DNA of 64,000 nucleotides from Agelaius tricolor. Its lineage: Eukaryota; Chordata; Aves; Passeriformes; Icteridae. The DNA lies in assembly GCA_023055355.1 (NCBI GenBank), contig JALJCS010000028.1, positions 7,750,418 through 7,814,417 of the forward strand. Direction: 5' to 3'. The notes below the pieces were generated by a model. The model saw only the letters and a list, made by a program, of their open reading frames with translations. It did not search any database and was not told the origin of the DNA. Position 1 is the stretch's first letter. Each line of letters starts with the position of its first letter. This document shows positions 1 to 12,133 of this stretch, one piece after another. The position numbers and the translations under genes were made by a program.

Positions 1-300
1 GCTCTGCAGGGTCGCCGGTCCCGCGGGCTGCCCCACAAGGCCGGCACCAGCCGTCGCACTGTTTCGACAGCTCGGCGGAGCGTCAGTTTGAGCGAGTGCA
101 GAGGCTGCTCAGCCGCGCAAGTGCTGAGTGGGGCTCAGCGTGGCACAAAACCAGACTTGGTCGCTCTGGGCTTCCCCGGCACACGCCGCCCGGCCGCCTC
201 CCGCCGGGCCCGGCCGCCGCTCCGGCCCCCGGCTCGTTCCGCTGCATGGTGCTGCAGGAACCGGAGCTGCTGCTCCTGCCCCCATGGTTTCTACAAAGCC
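1..300. promoter_or_regulatory. CpG-rich block at the window edge, possible CpG island margin
   Basis: The first 290 bases are GC-rich with many CpG dinucleotides, then change sharply to AT-rich DNA at about 300. This is the usual look of the edge of a vertebrate CpG island. The rest of the island would lie to the left, outside the window. A TATA-like TATATAAA sits just past the boundary at about 304-311. It is probably incidental, because island promoters are usually TATA-less. Short open frames run through the block, but they change frame and match no protein I recognise. No splice site decides which strand is transcribed. Confidence 0.45.
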
Positions 301-454
301 TGGTTATATAAAAAGTTTAATTATAATACTTGGCTTCCGCGTACCGCTTTCTATCTGCAGATCTCAAAGTGCTTTCTAAGCATTAAACAAGCCTCACAAT
401 GCCCTCTCCCGTCTTCATGTAGGAGGGTTTGCTACACCCGTTCTGTATTTATTT

Positions 455-580
455 TAAATGCTGTCAGGAGAAACTGAGGCGCAGAGATGGGAAAAGGCTT
501 GCCCAAAATCATCCAGCACATCAGTGGCAGAGCTGGATGCAGAACTGAGAAGTCTCCTTAATTGGTTCCCATCTTTTAAT
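455..580 (-). repeat. CORE-SINE / MIR-like fragment (amniote SINE)
   Basis: The plus strand carries GAAACTGAGGCGCAGAGATG, then GCTTGCCCAAAATCA and then CAGTGGCAGAGCTGGATG. These blocks, in this order and spacing, are the reverse complement of the conserved part of the MIR / MIR1_Amn family. It is an old, diverged, truncated copy with no visible target-site duplication. The family is Pol III derived and tRNA-headed; only its central part survives here. Confidence 0.65.
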
Positions 581-2179
581 TCTCCAGGAATGCTGCCTTT
601 CTCTGGGAACAGCTGCGCCTGGGATCAACTTTTGGGGGTTTGGGGATCGAACTGGCCTCTCTGCTGATCTGCAGTGAAATGCTCCAGTGACCTACACATA
701 GTTCATAACAAGGCTCCTCTCCTTTTGGGAGCTATTCCTCTATCCCTGCTCAGAAAGCTCAGGCCAAAGCCTGCCCACTGCATGTGGTGACTTTACTTGA
801 CTTAATTTTATGAACTGCTGGGGAGGAAAGACGAGGATCTCAGCTCAAGGTCTTGCTATCAGCAGCTGGGGAGCTGGTTTGGCTCTAGTGCATTTGTACC
901 TCAGAAGGGACCATTCTCTGGCATCTCCTTTCCCATCCCCCTTCAGGAAAGGTCAAGGAAATGAATGGGACAGCAAGATGTGCACGCCTGTAAATATTTA
1001 GCAAGCCACTCGCTTTTACATTGCAGATTTTGCTCTATGGCATGGCTGTTAATATCAGTGAGGCATTAGCTCCGAAAAGCACCCATCACACTGTTAACAC
1101 TGAAAGTGCTCCATCAAAGCAGCTTGCCGTGAATTACAGGGCTCGAGCTTGCTTCATTAGCCTGGAGTTTGTCCAGCAGGAACGTCAATCCCAGACCCAC
1201 GGTGGCAGAGAAAAACCCTGGTAACAAATTAAAAGAAGGAGCATTACCTGCAGAAGTGATACTGCTCTGACAGGAGCTGGGACAGAGAGGACCTTTATCT
1301 TACCTGGAGAGATCTTGCCTTGACAGAACGCAAAAAGTTGCCCTGATCTGTTCCATCTTTATCAGAAACCACCTTACATGAAGAGTTTTTTGGTGGGGTG
1401 GAGGGACAGGACCATTTCCTTATCATTTTGGCTGTGTTTGCAGAGATGTTTTTGTCTCAGTGTAAGGATGCTGAATTTTCGGTGCTGGGGGGAACCCCTC
1501 TCATCCCCAACCCCCCAGTTGCAGCCAGTTGCGGTTATGTGTTGGGCTCAGGGTCAAAATTTGACTCAGATTTCGTTTCATTTGCACAAAGACTCATTGA
1601 CGCCTGGGCCTAATGAACATCAATATTCTTAATGACAAGGAAAAGATCTGTTTTATGGGACCCCAGACAGGCAGCGTCTCCATGCTCCTTCTGCAGAATC
1701 ACAGGAAAATAGTCCCAATCTTGCACATGTTTGGGTTACCAGTGTTGCAAAGTTCAAGCCCCTTCCCAGATAAGAGCATCTTTCTTGGGAGCCTCTGTCC
1801 AAGTTTCACGGGATTGAGTCCTGTGCTGTCTTCTCAGCCTGGCTTCTGTGTTTCCAATAAGCAATTCAATTACACACATTCTTTCATTAGACTTGTGATG
1901 ATACTGTTGATTTTCATGCCAAAAGATTCATAGAAACATGATGGGAATTTCTGTTACTTTGTGATTTTTTTGTTTTCTCCAAACTAAAAAATCATAGAGA
2001 ACTATTCTGAAAAAAAAATAAAGAAGATTGCTTCAACTGAAACACAAGATTGAATGGGTTGCATTTGTCAGGTTTGCTTATACTTCTGTTTCGGTTTTGG
2101 GGTGTTAGGTTATGGGGTTTTTTTTCCCATATAATTTTGCATTTCTACCCTCAGCCTTTTGCATCTTTGGCTACCAGAT
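581..2179. other. Non-coding DNA with one candidate conserved element
   Basis: No gene is seen. At 960-1215 there is a non-repetitive stretch that looks constrained: mixed composition, several homeodomain-like cores such as CATTAG, and no repeat similarity. A CTTTTACATTGCAG acceptor-like motif ends near 1026, but no convincing downstream donor or reading frame follows. The rest (1216-2179) is T-rich and unremarkable. The conserved-element idea rests on appearance only. Confidence 0.3.
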
Positions 2180-2365
2180 GTGTCCCACATTGAAGAATTA
2201 TTTCTCCTCCCTAGAGTGAAATAAATGCAATCAATATGAGTATTGCTCTCAGGGCCTTGAAATATTACATTAATGTTCCATGTGGTGACATTTTAGCTGG
2301 AATTTTCAAATACATTATGATGGTTCAAATTAATATTTATCAGATCAGCTTTTATATTTTGCAAA
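2180..2365. promoter_or_regulatory. Candidate conserved non-coding element (enhancer-like)
   Basis: This AT-rich, non-repetitive stretch is dense in homeodomain-like cores, for example CAAATTAATATTTATCAG around 2326-2343 and TACATTAATGTTCC around 2267-2280. It contains no open frame worth considering and ends at a GA microsatellite. Many deeply conserved developmental enhancers look like this, but nothing in one sequence proves conservation. Confidence 0.3.
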
Positions 2366-2401
2366 AGAGAGAGAGGAGGAGAGAGAGAGAGAGAGAGAGA
2401 G
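2366..2401. repeat. (GA)n microsatellite, interrupted
   Basis: An AG/GA dinucleotide run of about 36 bases with one GGAGG interruption near 2375-2379. Simple tandem repeat with no gene association visible. Confidence 0.95.
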
Positions 2402-5400
2402 TAAGCATTATTAAAATACAAAATGCAGATGAATTCCAAAATCGATGGTCCATTTTACCAGCACTTTCAAGGGGCTGTGTTTTGCTTTCTGGATTTGTTT
2501 TTAAATTTATTAGTTTTACAGGCAAATCTATTTATCTTCCTTCATTTTTTTTCACCCATCAGGGTTTTTCAGTTGTTTCTTTCTTTCACTCTTCTTTATT
2601 ATCCCAAAATGTAAATTATGACGTTAGCTAGGTTTTTTCTTTTTTTTTCTTTTCAGTGATTAAATCTGCTACATGACATCTTTGTCCTTTCTATAAATTA
2701 AATCATCTTTGCTTTCCACCTTTAGCCACTGCCAGCAGCAATACTCTGATTGCCAGCAATAAAAGTCCTCACTTTACGGTCTTTATTTCCTACACAAAGC
2801 AAACCCCCCCCTCCTTCTTTCCCTGTGCTTATAGTGCCTTTTTAATTTTTTTTTTTTATTTTACTAAAGGGGTAGTGGGACTAACTCCTCTTTTCAGTGT
2901 TTCCCCATAAACAAGGAATTTACAGAGAGAGATTGCTGAGGAAAAAAATCTAAACCACATTCCACTTTATTTCAGTCATTCCTAAACAGATTGTTCTATG
3001 AGGTGGAAAATCCAGGCAGATTAATGGTGTCATTTGTTTTGCTTTTTTTATATTTGTCTTCCCCCCCCACCCCCCCAACCCCATTCCCCTCCTGCCACTT
3101 TGATTTGGTGAAAATGTTTGAGAAGTACCTTTTTTAGAATAAATGCAGCTTTAAAGATTTGTGGATTATCAGCTGAATTTATTTTTCTGAAACAATGCTG
3201 CTTGAACCTTCTTTCCCCCCCCCACCCCCAGTCATGGAAAATTGTAGGAACTGTCTGGGATCTTAAAGCATTTCTTTAAAAGCTTTTGCAATTCATAGAG
3301 GAGAATTTTTGGAAGGGTTAATATTCTGGTTTAGAACTGAACAGTACTTCCAAACTTTTCCCGTTCTCAGCTTTTTTTTTCTTCTATCTCTGCAATAGTT
3401 TTACTGTAAGAACATGTCAGGAGTTTGTGACATGCAGACAGCTACAGGAAAAAATATGTACGTGTATGTTTGCACGTGAGTGTGAATATATATGTGTGTG
3501 TAAAAAACCATTTTTATAAATGCTCACAAATGCACACTTGCGTGCTCTCCCTTTCTGTCACTGGATGTATAGATGTACATACTCCAGGCTGCCCTTCCTA
3601 TTTTCCTTCAGTGCTGATCTGGGCAAAAGAACGACAGGAAACTTGAAAAAGAAAAGGAGGAGGAATCGATTGTTCGACCCGCACTTGAACTCTCCTGAAA
3701 GAGATAAAGCAGAATTTTCAATAGGTCCCCTGCCCTTTTCACTAGGAGGGAAAGAGGAGAAGAAAAACAAGAGATATTTATATGACAGGCACTGCTGAAA
3801 ATAGCGTTTCAGAGCAATAAAAGAAAAAAGGTAAAAGAGATTCAATGGTAAAAACAACCCCCAAACCCACAACAACAGAAAAACTCCTTTTCTTGTGCTC
3901 CCCAACAGGCGCATGAGCAGCTCATCCTGGAAATGCATGCATGCCTCCTATAGATCTGTTTGAAATTATAGTTGTCATTGAGAGTGAATTTATGCTTCTA
4001 TTGATCTGCAAAAGGAAAATATTAAATGGTTTGGTTTTGATCTTTAGCTGACCCTAGGGTCAAGGGTAGCCTAAGATTAGTATTCATAGAATTCATCACC
4101 AAATTGTAGTCTGCCTCTACTTTATGCAAACATAGGGAAAACACTGAAAGATAAATACAAAGCAAAATAACGAACAATTTCACCAGCACCCACCCCATTA
4201 AAAACACAACCTTCAGACAATAAAAGCAGGGAGATACGTACATGCACAAATCCAGGTAACTGCACACAGCATAGATGGGGAAATGGAAAGAAAATACAGG
4301 GAAGCACAGAGACAGAGACAGGGAATTACACACATGGGAAAAGACACACGACTCGAAACAAATATCAATGCACAACTATACTCAAACATGCCTGCATGAG
4401 CATCTCAACACAACTGCAAGGGAACATACAAAAAACAAAACAAATACAGAAGGAACCCTTCATATAGATATATATACACAACCCCCCCAGGAAAAAGATC
4501 CACTTCTGGGGTGAAAAAGATTATGTTGACAAAACCAAGAACCAAAACCAAATGCAGTTAAACAGGTGCACATACTGATATGTGCTGACAAACACAAGGA
4601 TACACAGTTGTAAACATGTCATGACACATACACAAATGCAGACACTTGCATTAGGCGTTGCAGATCTCCCTTGTCAGTAAGTGTGACACAAAGTTAGTGA
4701 AATAATAGAGAAAGAAATATAGCCAGGTGTGAGTAAAATATGCTTGCCAAAATCCTCCACAAGTCGTCCCCGTTCAGAAATTCAGGGGCAAATGCTGATT
4801 AGAGCAGCAAAATGATTTCACTCACTGACGGACATTCAAAGGCACAGGCAGATCTGTTTACTCACAAGGAGTGTGAAATCTCCTCACAGGCATTAACAGT
4901 CCAAGCTGTAGCAGAAACACTTCTGCATGGACATAGTAAGTGCCATTTGTGCCCAAAGGATGTGTCTGCTGAAAAATGAAAGCAAACTCAAAGAGTAGAA
5001 TGTCCAGTTCCTGACCATGGAGTCAACCCAGAGCCAGGCAAAAACGTCTGTAAATGTTAGACCAAAACACCAACCCACAGCATCTCAATTGGGAGCCACA
5101 GGCTGCTACCAGTGCCCTGGGAAACATAAGCAAAAGAAACTTGGTCCTTTCCAGGCAGATAGAGCTTATACTGAGAGGAGAGCAGAGTAAAAGAAGGTTT
5201 CTGAGCTGTTTCCAATGTTTCCATGTCCCATGTAGTCTGGCAGCTGAAAGCCAACATAGCCCCTTTGGACTTAGACTCCACTTCTGTAGACTCAGTGTGG
5301 CTGAATACACACAAAAAAGTGTAGAGAGAGCACTTTTTTGAGAGAGCACTGGTGAGGGAGAACAAAAGCATTGATACTTATTTTTATGATCGGTTTTCCC

Positions 5401-5635
5401 CCAATTACAGGTTTTTTGATTAAAGCAAATGTTAAAAATCTTACTTAAAAAAGTATTTCTTTTTGGTACACAAAACTGCAACCTGAGCATTCACCAAAAA
5501 TATAACCATATTTAATGTTTGTTGTTTTTGTTTATTTTCCCTGCTTTAATTAAGATTCATATCTTAGTATGAAAGCTTCAACTAACTCTTAGGCCCACTA
5601 TGCTTTGTACCAGATAATTGCATTGCTAGAAACAG
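2402..5635. other. Non-coding DNA; C-runs and CA-rich stretches
   Basis: No gene is seen. Between 2650 and 3310 there are non-repetitive AT-rich stretches with a constrained look, interrupted by C-runs at 3061-3088 and 3214-3229. A degenerate TG/TA stretch lies at 3455-3505. From about 4020 to 4670 the plus strand is A- and CA-rich, with a degenerate ACACA flavour and a C7 run at 4482-4488. The overlapping open frames on both strands at 3520-3940 and 5023-5490 resemble nothing known. Confidence 0.5.
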
Positions 5636-5639
5636 TCCT

Positions 5640-5830
5640 TGTCCTGAAAAGCTTGCATTGCAGGTGGAAGAGCAGGAAAAGGGAGCAGAAGTATCTCTCA
5701 TTTACCAGTGGAGCCCCAAGGAAGTGACTTGCTCAGGCTAGCCAAAGAGTCTTGGCAGAGCTAGGAATTGGAGCTGCATCTCCTGATTCACAGGCCATTG
5801 CTTCACAAATGAGATCATCCTCCTTCCTTG
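5640..5830 (-). repeat. CORE-SINE / MIR-like fragment
   Basis: The plus strand reads AAGTGACTTGCTCAGGCTAG, then TTGGCAGAGCTAGGAATTGG, then CATCTCCTGATTCACAGGCC. This corresponds to the antisense order of the amniote MIR-like SINE: a 'gtgacttgcccaagg' block, a 'ggcagagc.aggaattgaac' block and a 'tctcctgagtcccaggc' block. Diverged and truncated on both sides. Confidence 0.6.
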
Positions 5831-7754
5831 ATTTAAATATCCCTTAGCGTGGGCTAGTAGTCAGTTAGTATTTGTATGATCCAGTCATGAGACCCAATGA
5901 AACAGTGCTAAGCATGAGCAGTGTTTGAGCTAAACTTGAGTATAGGAAGGGCTGCATGAGTGTCACTGTGCCACGAGAACCTCTCAGCCCTGACATCGCT
6001 CCCCTGGCCTGGGAGCAAGTGGCCAGCGTATCCCACTTCCTTCAGAGGAAATAATGAATATCACCAGGAGCATTATCTTGTCAGCAAAACCACCTGTGTG
6101 CTTGGGCTCCAGAAGTGCAGTTAGCTGGGAAGGATCCCAGTCCCAGCACTAGCCCTAGCTAGTACTTCCAGATATCTCTCTGATGGCAAACCCCATTTGG
6201 TGCGGGCAGGGATGGCTGCTCAGGCACCACTGCTGACAGCTGCGGGTTTGATGATGCTTGGCAGTAAGAAAGGGAGAGCATGCCAGGGAGCAGGGCTCTC
6301 TGAGGAGGATCTGGGAAAGGACAGAGCACGTAAGATGAAGAAGTGGTAAAGGGAAGGGAAGGGAACAGCACAGAGATGTCAGTGGACTTCCTCTAACAGT
6401 GTGCGATGCGTATTACTGGAAACTGGTTCTGTAAGTCACTCATCATCCATTGCCTGGATCGCCCAAAGTCAAGGAGGGCTTTGTGTGCAAACTGTAAAGC
6501 CTGGCCTATGCTCAAGGACAGATCTTCTACAGCAAAGAACCAGCACTCACCTACCATGACAGTAGGATGTTCTTTATTACAGCTGCAGTACACAGCTAGC
6601 CCCTTGCATACTCTGTTTGGTGGATCCCTGTCTCCTCAGACTGGTGAGGAAACTATACATTGCAATGACAGCATTTCCTAAAATCATCCTCATGGTGGGA
6701 AAAGACTTCTGCACAGGCTAGCTGTACAAAAATGGTACATCCTTTCCCAACACTACCTCACTAGCATTAAACTTGTCAGAGACTGGTTGTTTTGATGTTG
6801 TGGATAGCAGAAGTGCAGGTAGGAGAACAGAGGAGCAGATGAACACATTTTCCCCTATTTGCTCAGTGTATCCCAGTTTTTGTGTTGTATTATAATTGTA
6901 GTCTTGATTCATCTACTACACTTAAATAAATATGTATACTGGGCAGCTGCTTTTCCCAGCCTGTCACAGAGAACTGATTCAATCATGCTTTTATCCTTTT
7001 GGCAGACGGAGGAGGAGGAGTGTGAAAGAGGGAAGCAGCAAGGCACAAAGGTGGAGGCAGCAGAGGAAACTGCTGTTGTTGCTTCTGTTTCATTGTTTAC
7101 TGTCTCTAACTTTGTACAGCTTTTAACTCCACTGTTTGGCAAGAGAGCAGCTGGCACCACTTGCCTTTGGAGTGCATGTGCTGCCCTTGAGAGAGACAGC
7201 CCGGGTTAGCTAATGTGGGAAGAGATGGGATCTTCTCTCAGTGAGAACATGGGCTTGGAGCTTCAGACAGGCAGTGCTGAAAATCTTCTCAGGTCTGAAA
7301 AACCCCTCTCCCCCTTGGATCTCTCATCCATTCATTGTTCTGCTTCTTTTCTGTTTATGCAGGTTTATTTCAAAACAAACTCCTGTAATTTTGTTCCCCA
7401 TTAACATAGCATATAAACATCTTCCCTTTTGCCACCCATAGAAAGCCAGTACTCCTCTCTCTGCCTTAATATTGAGCCAGTTTCCATAGCTCATATGCTG
7501 TTGGCAGTGCTCATTTTTAAATGGTGTTGAAAACTAAGTCCTTGCCATTTGTCATTGTTAAACTCCCATAGCACTTTCTTCCTGCATAACAGCTCTAACC
7601 TGGGTGTATTGACTGAATCCTAAATGGCTGATGGCCAAAAATTTCTAAGTAATTTCAGTGGGACTTGATACTCTTCATATCTGGTCATAACTTGATCATA
7701 TAATTTGGCTGTGTACTCTTAAAGAGCTGCTGTGGCTGGTGGAGTCATTCTTAT
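5831..7754. other. Non-coding DNA, nothing firm
   Basis: No gene or repeat family is recognised. A short purine-rich segment at 7004-7047 is preceded by an acceptor-like TATCCTTTTGGCAG and followed by AAG/GTGGAG. It could be a chance match to a micro-exon or a non-coding exon, but its peptide is low complexity. Other open frames here are shadows of one another without recognisable content. Confidence 0.4.
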
Positions 7755-7832
7755 ATCCATAACAGTTTGTAAGGCACTTAAGGGTACCTTTGGATGAAAA
7801 GCACTAAATAAATGTTCAGCAAGATGAAGTTA
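7755..7832 (+). repeat. 3' tail of a MIR-like SINE
   Basis: GTTTGTAAGGCACTTAAGGG followed by CCTTTGGATGAAAAGCACTA and AATAAATG matches the shared 3' segment of amniote MIR-like SINEs (gcgctttgagatccttggatgaaaggcgctatataaat). The 5' part is too decayed to place. Confidence 0.5.
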
Positions 7833-8074
7833 TTTATCCATGTAATCACCTGTCACTTCCACCCAATTTTTGTTCCTCCCTGTCCCATCCAATCGGCCAC
7901 ATTATACGCTCATGCATATGGTCATGCACTCATCAATCCACCTTTATCCATATGCAGAGACACTCAAGTATTATGAGAGCTACACAGAAAGACAGATGCA
8001 TGCATCTAATCCTGCTCTCCTCATCTGTCCTCATCCAGCTCCTACAGACACATAGCAACATTTTTTAAGCACTT

Positions 8075-8400
8075 AAGTGACTTAGGATCCGAAGTTTCAC
8101 TTTGGAGAGAGGCTTAGGAGTTTAAATGTCGCTGAAAGTCAGCAAGATGTGTTCTCCAGATTAGAATTCCTCAGGTCTGTAAGTGTCATATTTTCAAAGT
8201 GCTCTCTTTATCTAAATATTCAGATAGGCACCTTGTAGATTATCAAAACTGTTTAAGATAGGCACATAAATCCAAATGATTTTAATGTAGCTTGCCTTGA
8301 AAATTTTAAGACCCCTCTGGGCACTTATCTTTCAAAGGCATCTAAATCCTTTTGAAAAATTGGTACCAAGAGCCTCTAAGATCCTGTAAAAAACAGCTCT
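8075..8400. repeat. Old dispersed amniote repeat, family unnamed
   Basis: The stretch holds several imperfect, partly inverted copies of motifs of the type GCACTTAAGTGACTTAGG, TTTGAAAATTTT and AGATAGGCAC...AAATCC. These 'taggcacctaaatcc' and 'ttttgaaaatttt' blocks recur in old amniote interspersed repeats. Divergence is high and I cannot assign a family or strand. Confidence 0.4.
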
Positions 8401-9775
8401 TAAGTTACTCATAACCAAACATCAGAAGAGTGACTGCTACCTTAGGTAAATCCATATTCTAGCCATGCAGTTTATAAAAAAAGGTTACTCTGGTATCTTT
8501 TTTAATCACCGAAATCCCATGATCTCGTAAAAAATACAGCATGAGGATCTCTTGACAACTCAGGCAGCAGGATTGGACCTGTGCAGCTCCTGCCCACGTT
8601 CCTGGAAATGGAATGCCTGTGCCATATATGAGTCTCAGCAGAAAGTTATATACAGCCTATTTGTTATAATCATTGAAAGTCTTAATCATTAAGAGGCAGA
8701 AGGGCATTCACGTGTCAGAATCCCCTGGTTGACCGTATTTCTAGCTGTGGTCAAGGAAAAACTTTATGTGGAGGGGTTGATGGCTCTGGTATTTGAATAA
8801 ACTCATCACGTTCACTAGACAGTCACTGGTGCTGGTTCTGGGATCTACCACTTTATGTAGGATTCTGCAGAAAACCACCATAAACAAACAAGATTTCCAG
8901 GAAAGAAAATTAGGCAGAAAATCCTACCCTTCTTATAAATTATGTCCAAGTAGGCTGAGCTGGCAAGAATGCCTTCAAGTGTGAAGTTCTTTCCATTTTA
9001 TGGATAGGAGTTCCCCAGAGACCATCTTCTTTCATCTTAGGGTTTTTTTCTCTTGAAGTTTTTTTTTTTTTTTTTTTCCACCGGGGGTGGAGGGCAGATA
9101 GAGTGTGCATGATTTGGCTGGTAGAACCAAGAATCTGTCAGCAGAAAAAGGGCCGTCAGCGAGAGAAAGTGAGCTGCAAATTGTCCATTTCTAAACTGCC
9201 TGTTCATCTGACACTTGCAAGCTCAGAAGCCACCTGTTCAGCTATCAGTCACCAAGTGAAAATGAAGCTTTCCTTAAACGAAGATTCTGAAGTACAGAAA
9301 AAAATAAAAGAGAAAAAAAATAAAAAGGGGAGAAAAGGAAATTATTCTGAATTTACTCTACTGTAAAATGAGAATAGAAACTAAAGCTGAAACCCAAGGG
9401 AACGTTTTTACTTCCCCTTCTCCCCAAACTGTAATATAAAAAGTGTTTTTTTCAAACAGTAGCACAAACATACAATCAAAAAAAAAAAAAAAAAGGCAAC
9501 ACCTTTCATGCAACATTTTTGCAGAAATCCAAAAGTGTTTCTGAAGCTGCCATCTCTCTTCTCCCTCCCCCCCTAAATAGTGGCAGATTTTTGGGGTGTG
9601 ACTGACTCCTTGCTAAAAGAACACTCTGAATGCTAACAAGTGGTGTAGCTCTTTGAAGTTGTGAAACTAAAGAGTGGATTAGCTGTGATACCAAGTGCAG
9701 AGTAGGCTTTCCCCTTTCCATGCAAGGTCAAATTAAGAGTGGACCAGCCAGCAACCCAAAAGTAGACCATACTAA
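8401..9775. other. Non-coding DNA with homopolymer tracts
   Basis: No gene is seen. A T-run at about 9059-9077 and an A-run at about 9478-9494 are the only conspicuous features. The lysine-rich frame ending near 9366 is a translation of A-rich DNA. Confidence 0.5.
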
Positions 9776-9779
9776 GCAG

Positions 9780-10085
9780 CTGATTATTTTTTGCCCTCTT
9801 CAGGCACACTGCATTCGCCTGTGAAGGAGAATTCAGGGCAGCAGCCAGCAGGGTTGACTCTTACGTGCGAGGTTTTTCTGGCTGACCACAGAGCACATAG
9901 CCCATACGCCTGATCAAATAGCTTGGTAATTTCATCATTTCAGACTTTTATGGTTTTTCCAGTTGCTGCTGCTTTTATAAACAAGCATTTCGGTGACCTT
10001 CCCCTCCGGACATCAGCGCATTCAGCTCTGCAAGAATCCCAAGCTCTGAAAGTTTATAAATAAGCCTTCTATCAAGTTCCACAAC
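9780..10085. promoter_or_regulatory. Candidate conserved non-coding element (enhancer-like)
   Basis: Non-repetitive DNA containing TGATCAAATAGCTTGGTAAT, TTTTATGG (HOX/CDX-like) and TTTATAAACAAGC (forkhead-like) motifs spaced through about 300 bases. It has no reading frame of note. It has the texture of a developmental enhancer; this is a judgement by eye, not an alignment. Confidence 0.3.
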
Positions 10086-10799
10086 AGGTGTGACCTCCCC
10101 CCCTGTCCTAAAACTGAACAGTTTCAACAAGCAAATAAAGACTGCACAGTCCTGTCTTAAAGGGGAAGCACTCTGGAGAGCACTGTATAGGCCCTGGTAC
10201 TCTCAATAGAAGGATTGGCCCATTGCAAGAGGGAATTGTGTGGCCATAGTCTGGGGACAGCTGTGCCTTTTAGGTGGCCCTTTAAACAAGGGCGAGAGAC
10301 ACAGAGCAGAATGGTGCTCACCATGGCCTACATTAGCATGGCATTCCCAGGCTGCCCCACACACGGACTCCGGAATTGATTATGGTGGGTTCTGAGCACT
10401 GTCTGCCTGTCTGGGAGATGAGATTACTGGGAGATTTGTGCCATAAGCAGAAGATGCCCTACCAGAATCTCTGCACTTTGATTTGGCTTCCTGCCTGTAT
10501 GTCAACGGGACATTGGCAACACTGAGTGGAGAAGGAAGGAACAAGTTCTCCTGTAAACTCCAAAGTGGACAGTCTCATACTTGTCTGGATTTGCTTATTC
10601 TCCTAATTTCTGGCATGTAATAGTACATGCATTCAGTCTGCTCCTTTTCTGCTGTCTTCACAATGTTAGAGGGAAACCAAGGTCTTGAAGAACTGAAATC
10701 TGAGATTGCAGTTTCATTCTGTGAGTGAGCACCTCAAAAGCTGAGATTGAGACAAGAATGAGGCTTCTGACTTTGTAAGAGGCTCCTGTCGATTCTCTC
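10086..10799. other. Non-coding DNA, nothing seen
   Basis: No gene, repeat family or regulatory motif that I can support. Confidence 0.5.
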
Positions 10800-11048
10800 T
10801 CCCTCCATTTAGCTCAACCAGGGAAGGTTCAGGTTGGACATCAGGAATTATTTCTCTGATAAGGCAGGTAAAACATTGGAACAGGCTGTCCAGGGCAGTG
10901 GTGGAGTCACCATTCCTGCAAACGTTCAAGAAACAACTGGATGTGACACTTAGTGCTACGGCTTAGTTGGCATGGTGGTATTCAAAGGCTGGCCTTAGTG
11001 ATCTTGAAGAAGTCTTTTCCAACCTTAAGGATTCTGTGGTTCTATAAT
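10800..11048 (+). mobile_element. CR1 LINE, 3' terminal fragment (avian type)
   Basis: The sequence contains the diagnostic CR1 3' blocks in order: AGGTTCAGGTTGGACATCAG, then ACATTGGAACAGGCTGTCCA, GTGGTGGAGTCACCATTCCT, GGCATGGTGGTATTCAAAGG and TCTTTTCCAACCTTAAGGAT. It ends in ATTCTGTGGTTCTATAAT, a variant of the 8-bp terminal repeat of chicken-repeat-1 elements. It is a typical 5'-truncated insertion covering only the end of ORF2 and the 3' UTR, so it cannot be active. The moderate number of mismatches points to an insertion well before the present species but within the bird line. Confidence 0.92.
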
Positions 11049-12133
11049 CTCAGCAGAAACTGTAAAACTGGGGAATTCACCAATGGGAAATACTATTTCT
11101 CTCTCTCTGTGTTCTACAAAACTGTATGATATTTTCTGATTATTCGTTAGATTACATTTACATTTCAAAGGAAACAAATGACTTGAAGTGTAGACCATTA
11201 TACCATATAAAATAGCTGTAAGGTGTTCAGGGAAAGATGCCATTTGAGATATTGAGACAGCAGAACACAGGGGTCACTTCAGTCCCAATATAAAGAGTGG
11301 TAAGTGGATCCCAGTATCATTGTGACAGAGATTGACAGGAAAATACCCAATAAGTACAGCTGAGGATGCCACTGTGGCAAAGGAGAGAGGAAGACCCAAT
11401 CTGCTCAGTGCAGTAAAAGGAATCAGTACAATCAGTGTGATGGGGAATACCTGGTACAATCAACATGTGCCATAGTGTTATGAAGCTAGTGTGATGGTGT
11501 ACTGTGGGACAAACAGAATAATTCCACATCCAAGAGGTTTAATATGCTCAACAGATATGAGTGTAATCAATTGGAAAAGGGACTGAATGTTTGTGAGGGC
11601 TGTGGAGGTGATGAGGGTGTTGTCAACGGGACATCAGGTCTTCTGGCTTCCAAACCTCATGTTGCCTGTTCTTGACACTGAGAATTGCTTTAAAGAATAT
11701 TTGTTACTACATATAAACCACACAGTTTGCAAAGTGTGAGCATGTTGCTGTGGTGCACAGCGTCAGGTGGATCTACCACAATGAATTGGGCTTGTCCACG
11801 TGGGGCAGGCAAGTGGGTGAGGGGGACATGCACAAGGGCTGAAAGGAGTGAGGAGTCAGATGTAGAGAACTGGTGGTGCTGCTGCAAGCCTCATGCTGCA
11901 GTAGCATTTTCTTTTCTGTAGCATTATGGAAGGATTTGGTTCTAAGAACATCCTGAGTAACCTACAGAAAACAGTGAGAGCAGCCATTTGGCTCATGGTG
12001 AGCCTGGTCCTTTCTAATGCATTTGTGGTCCCCCTGGGCCACATCTAATTACTGCTCAAACACAACAGTTGCAACTATGCATCATGCCAAAACCATTCAG
12101 AATAAGCCTCACACAGTGAGGTTTGTTGTCAGT
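11049..12133. other. Non-coding DNA, nothing seen
   Basis: No gene, repeat family or RNA is recognised. Open frames at 11274-11529 (minus) and 11690-12044 (both strands) overlap each other and have no recognisable content. Confidence 0.5.

Noticed and set aside
304..311. TATATAAA near a CpG-rich block as a TATA box
   Set aside because: It lies in AT-rich DNA just past the island edge, with no initiator or downstream exon evidence.
7004..7047. Possible micro-exon with acceptor and AAG/GTGGAG donor
   Set aside because: The segment is low-complexity purine-rich and the donor is weak; such pairs occur often by chance.
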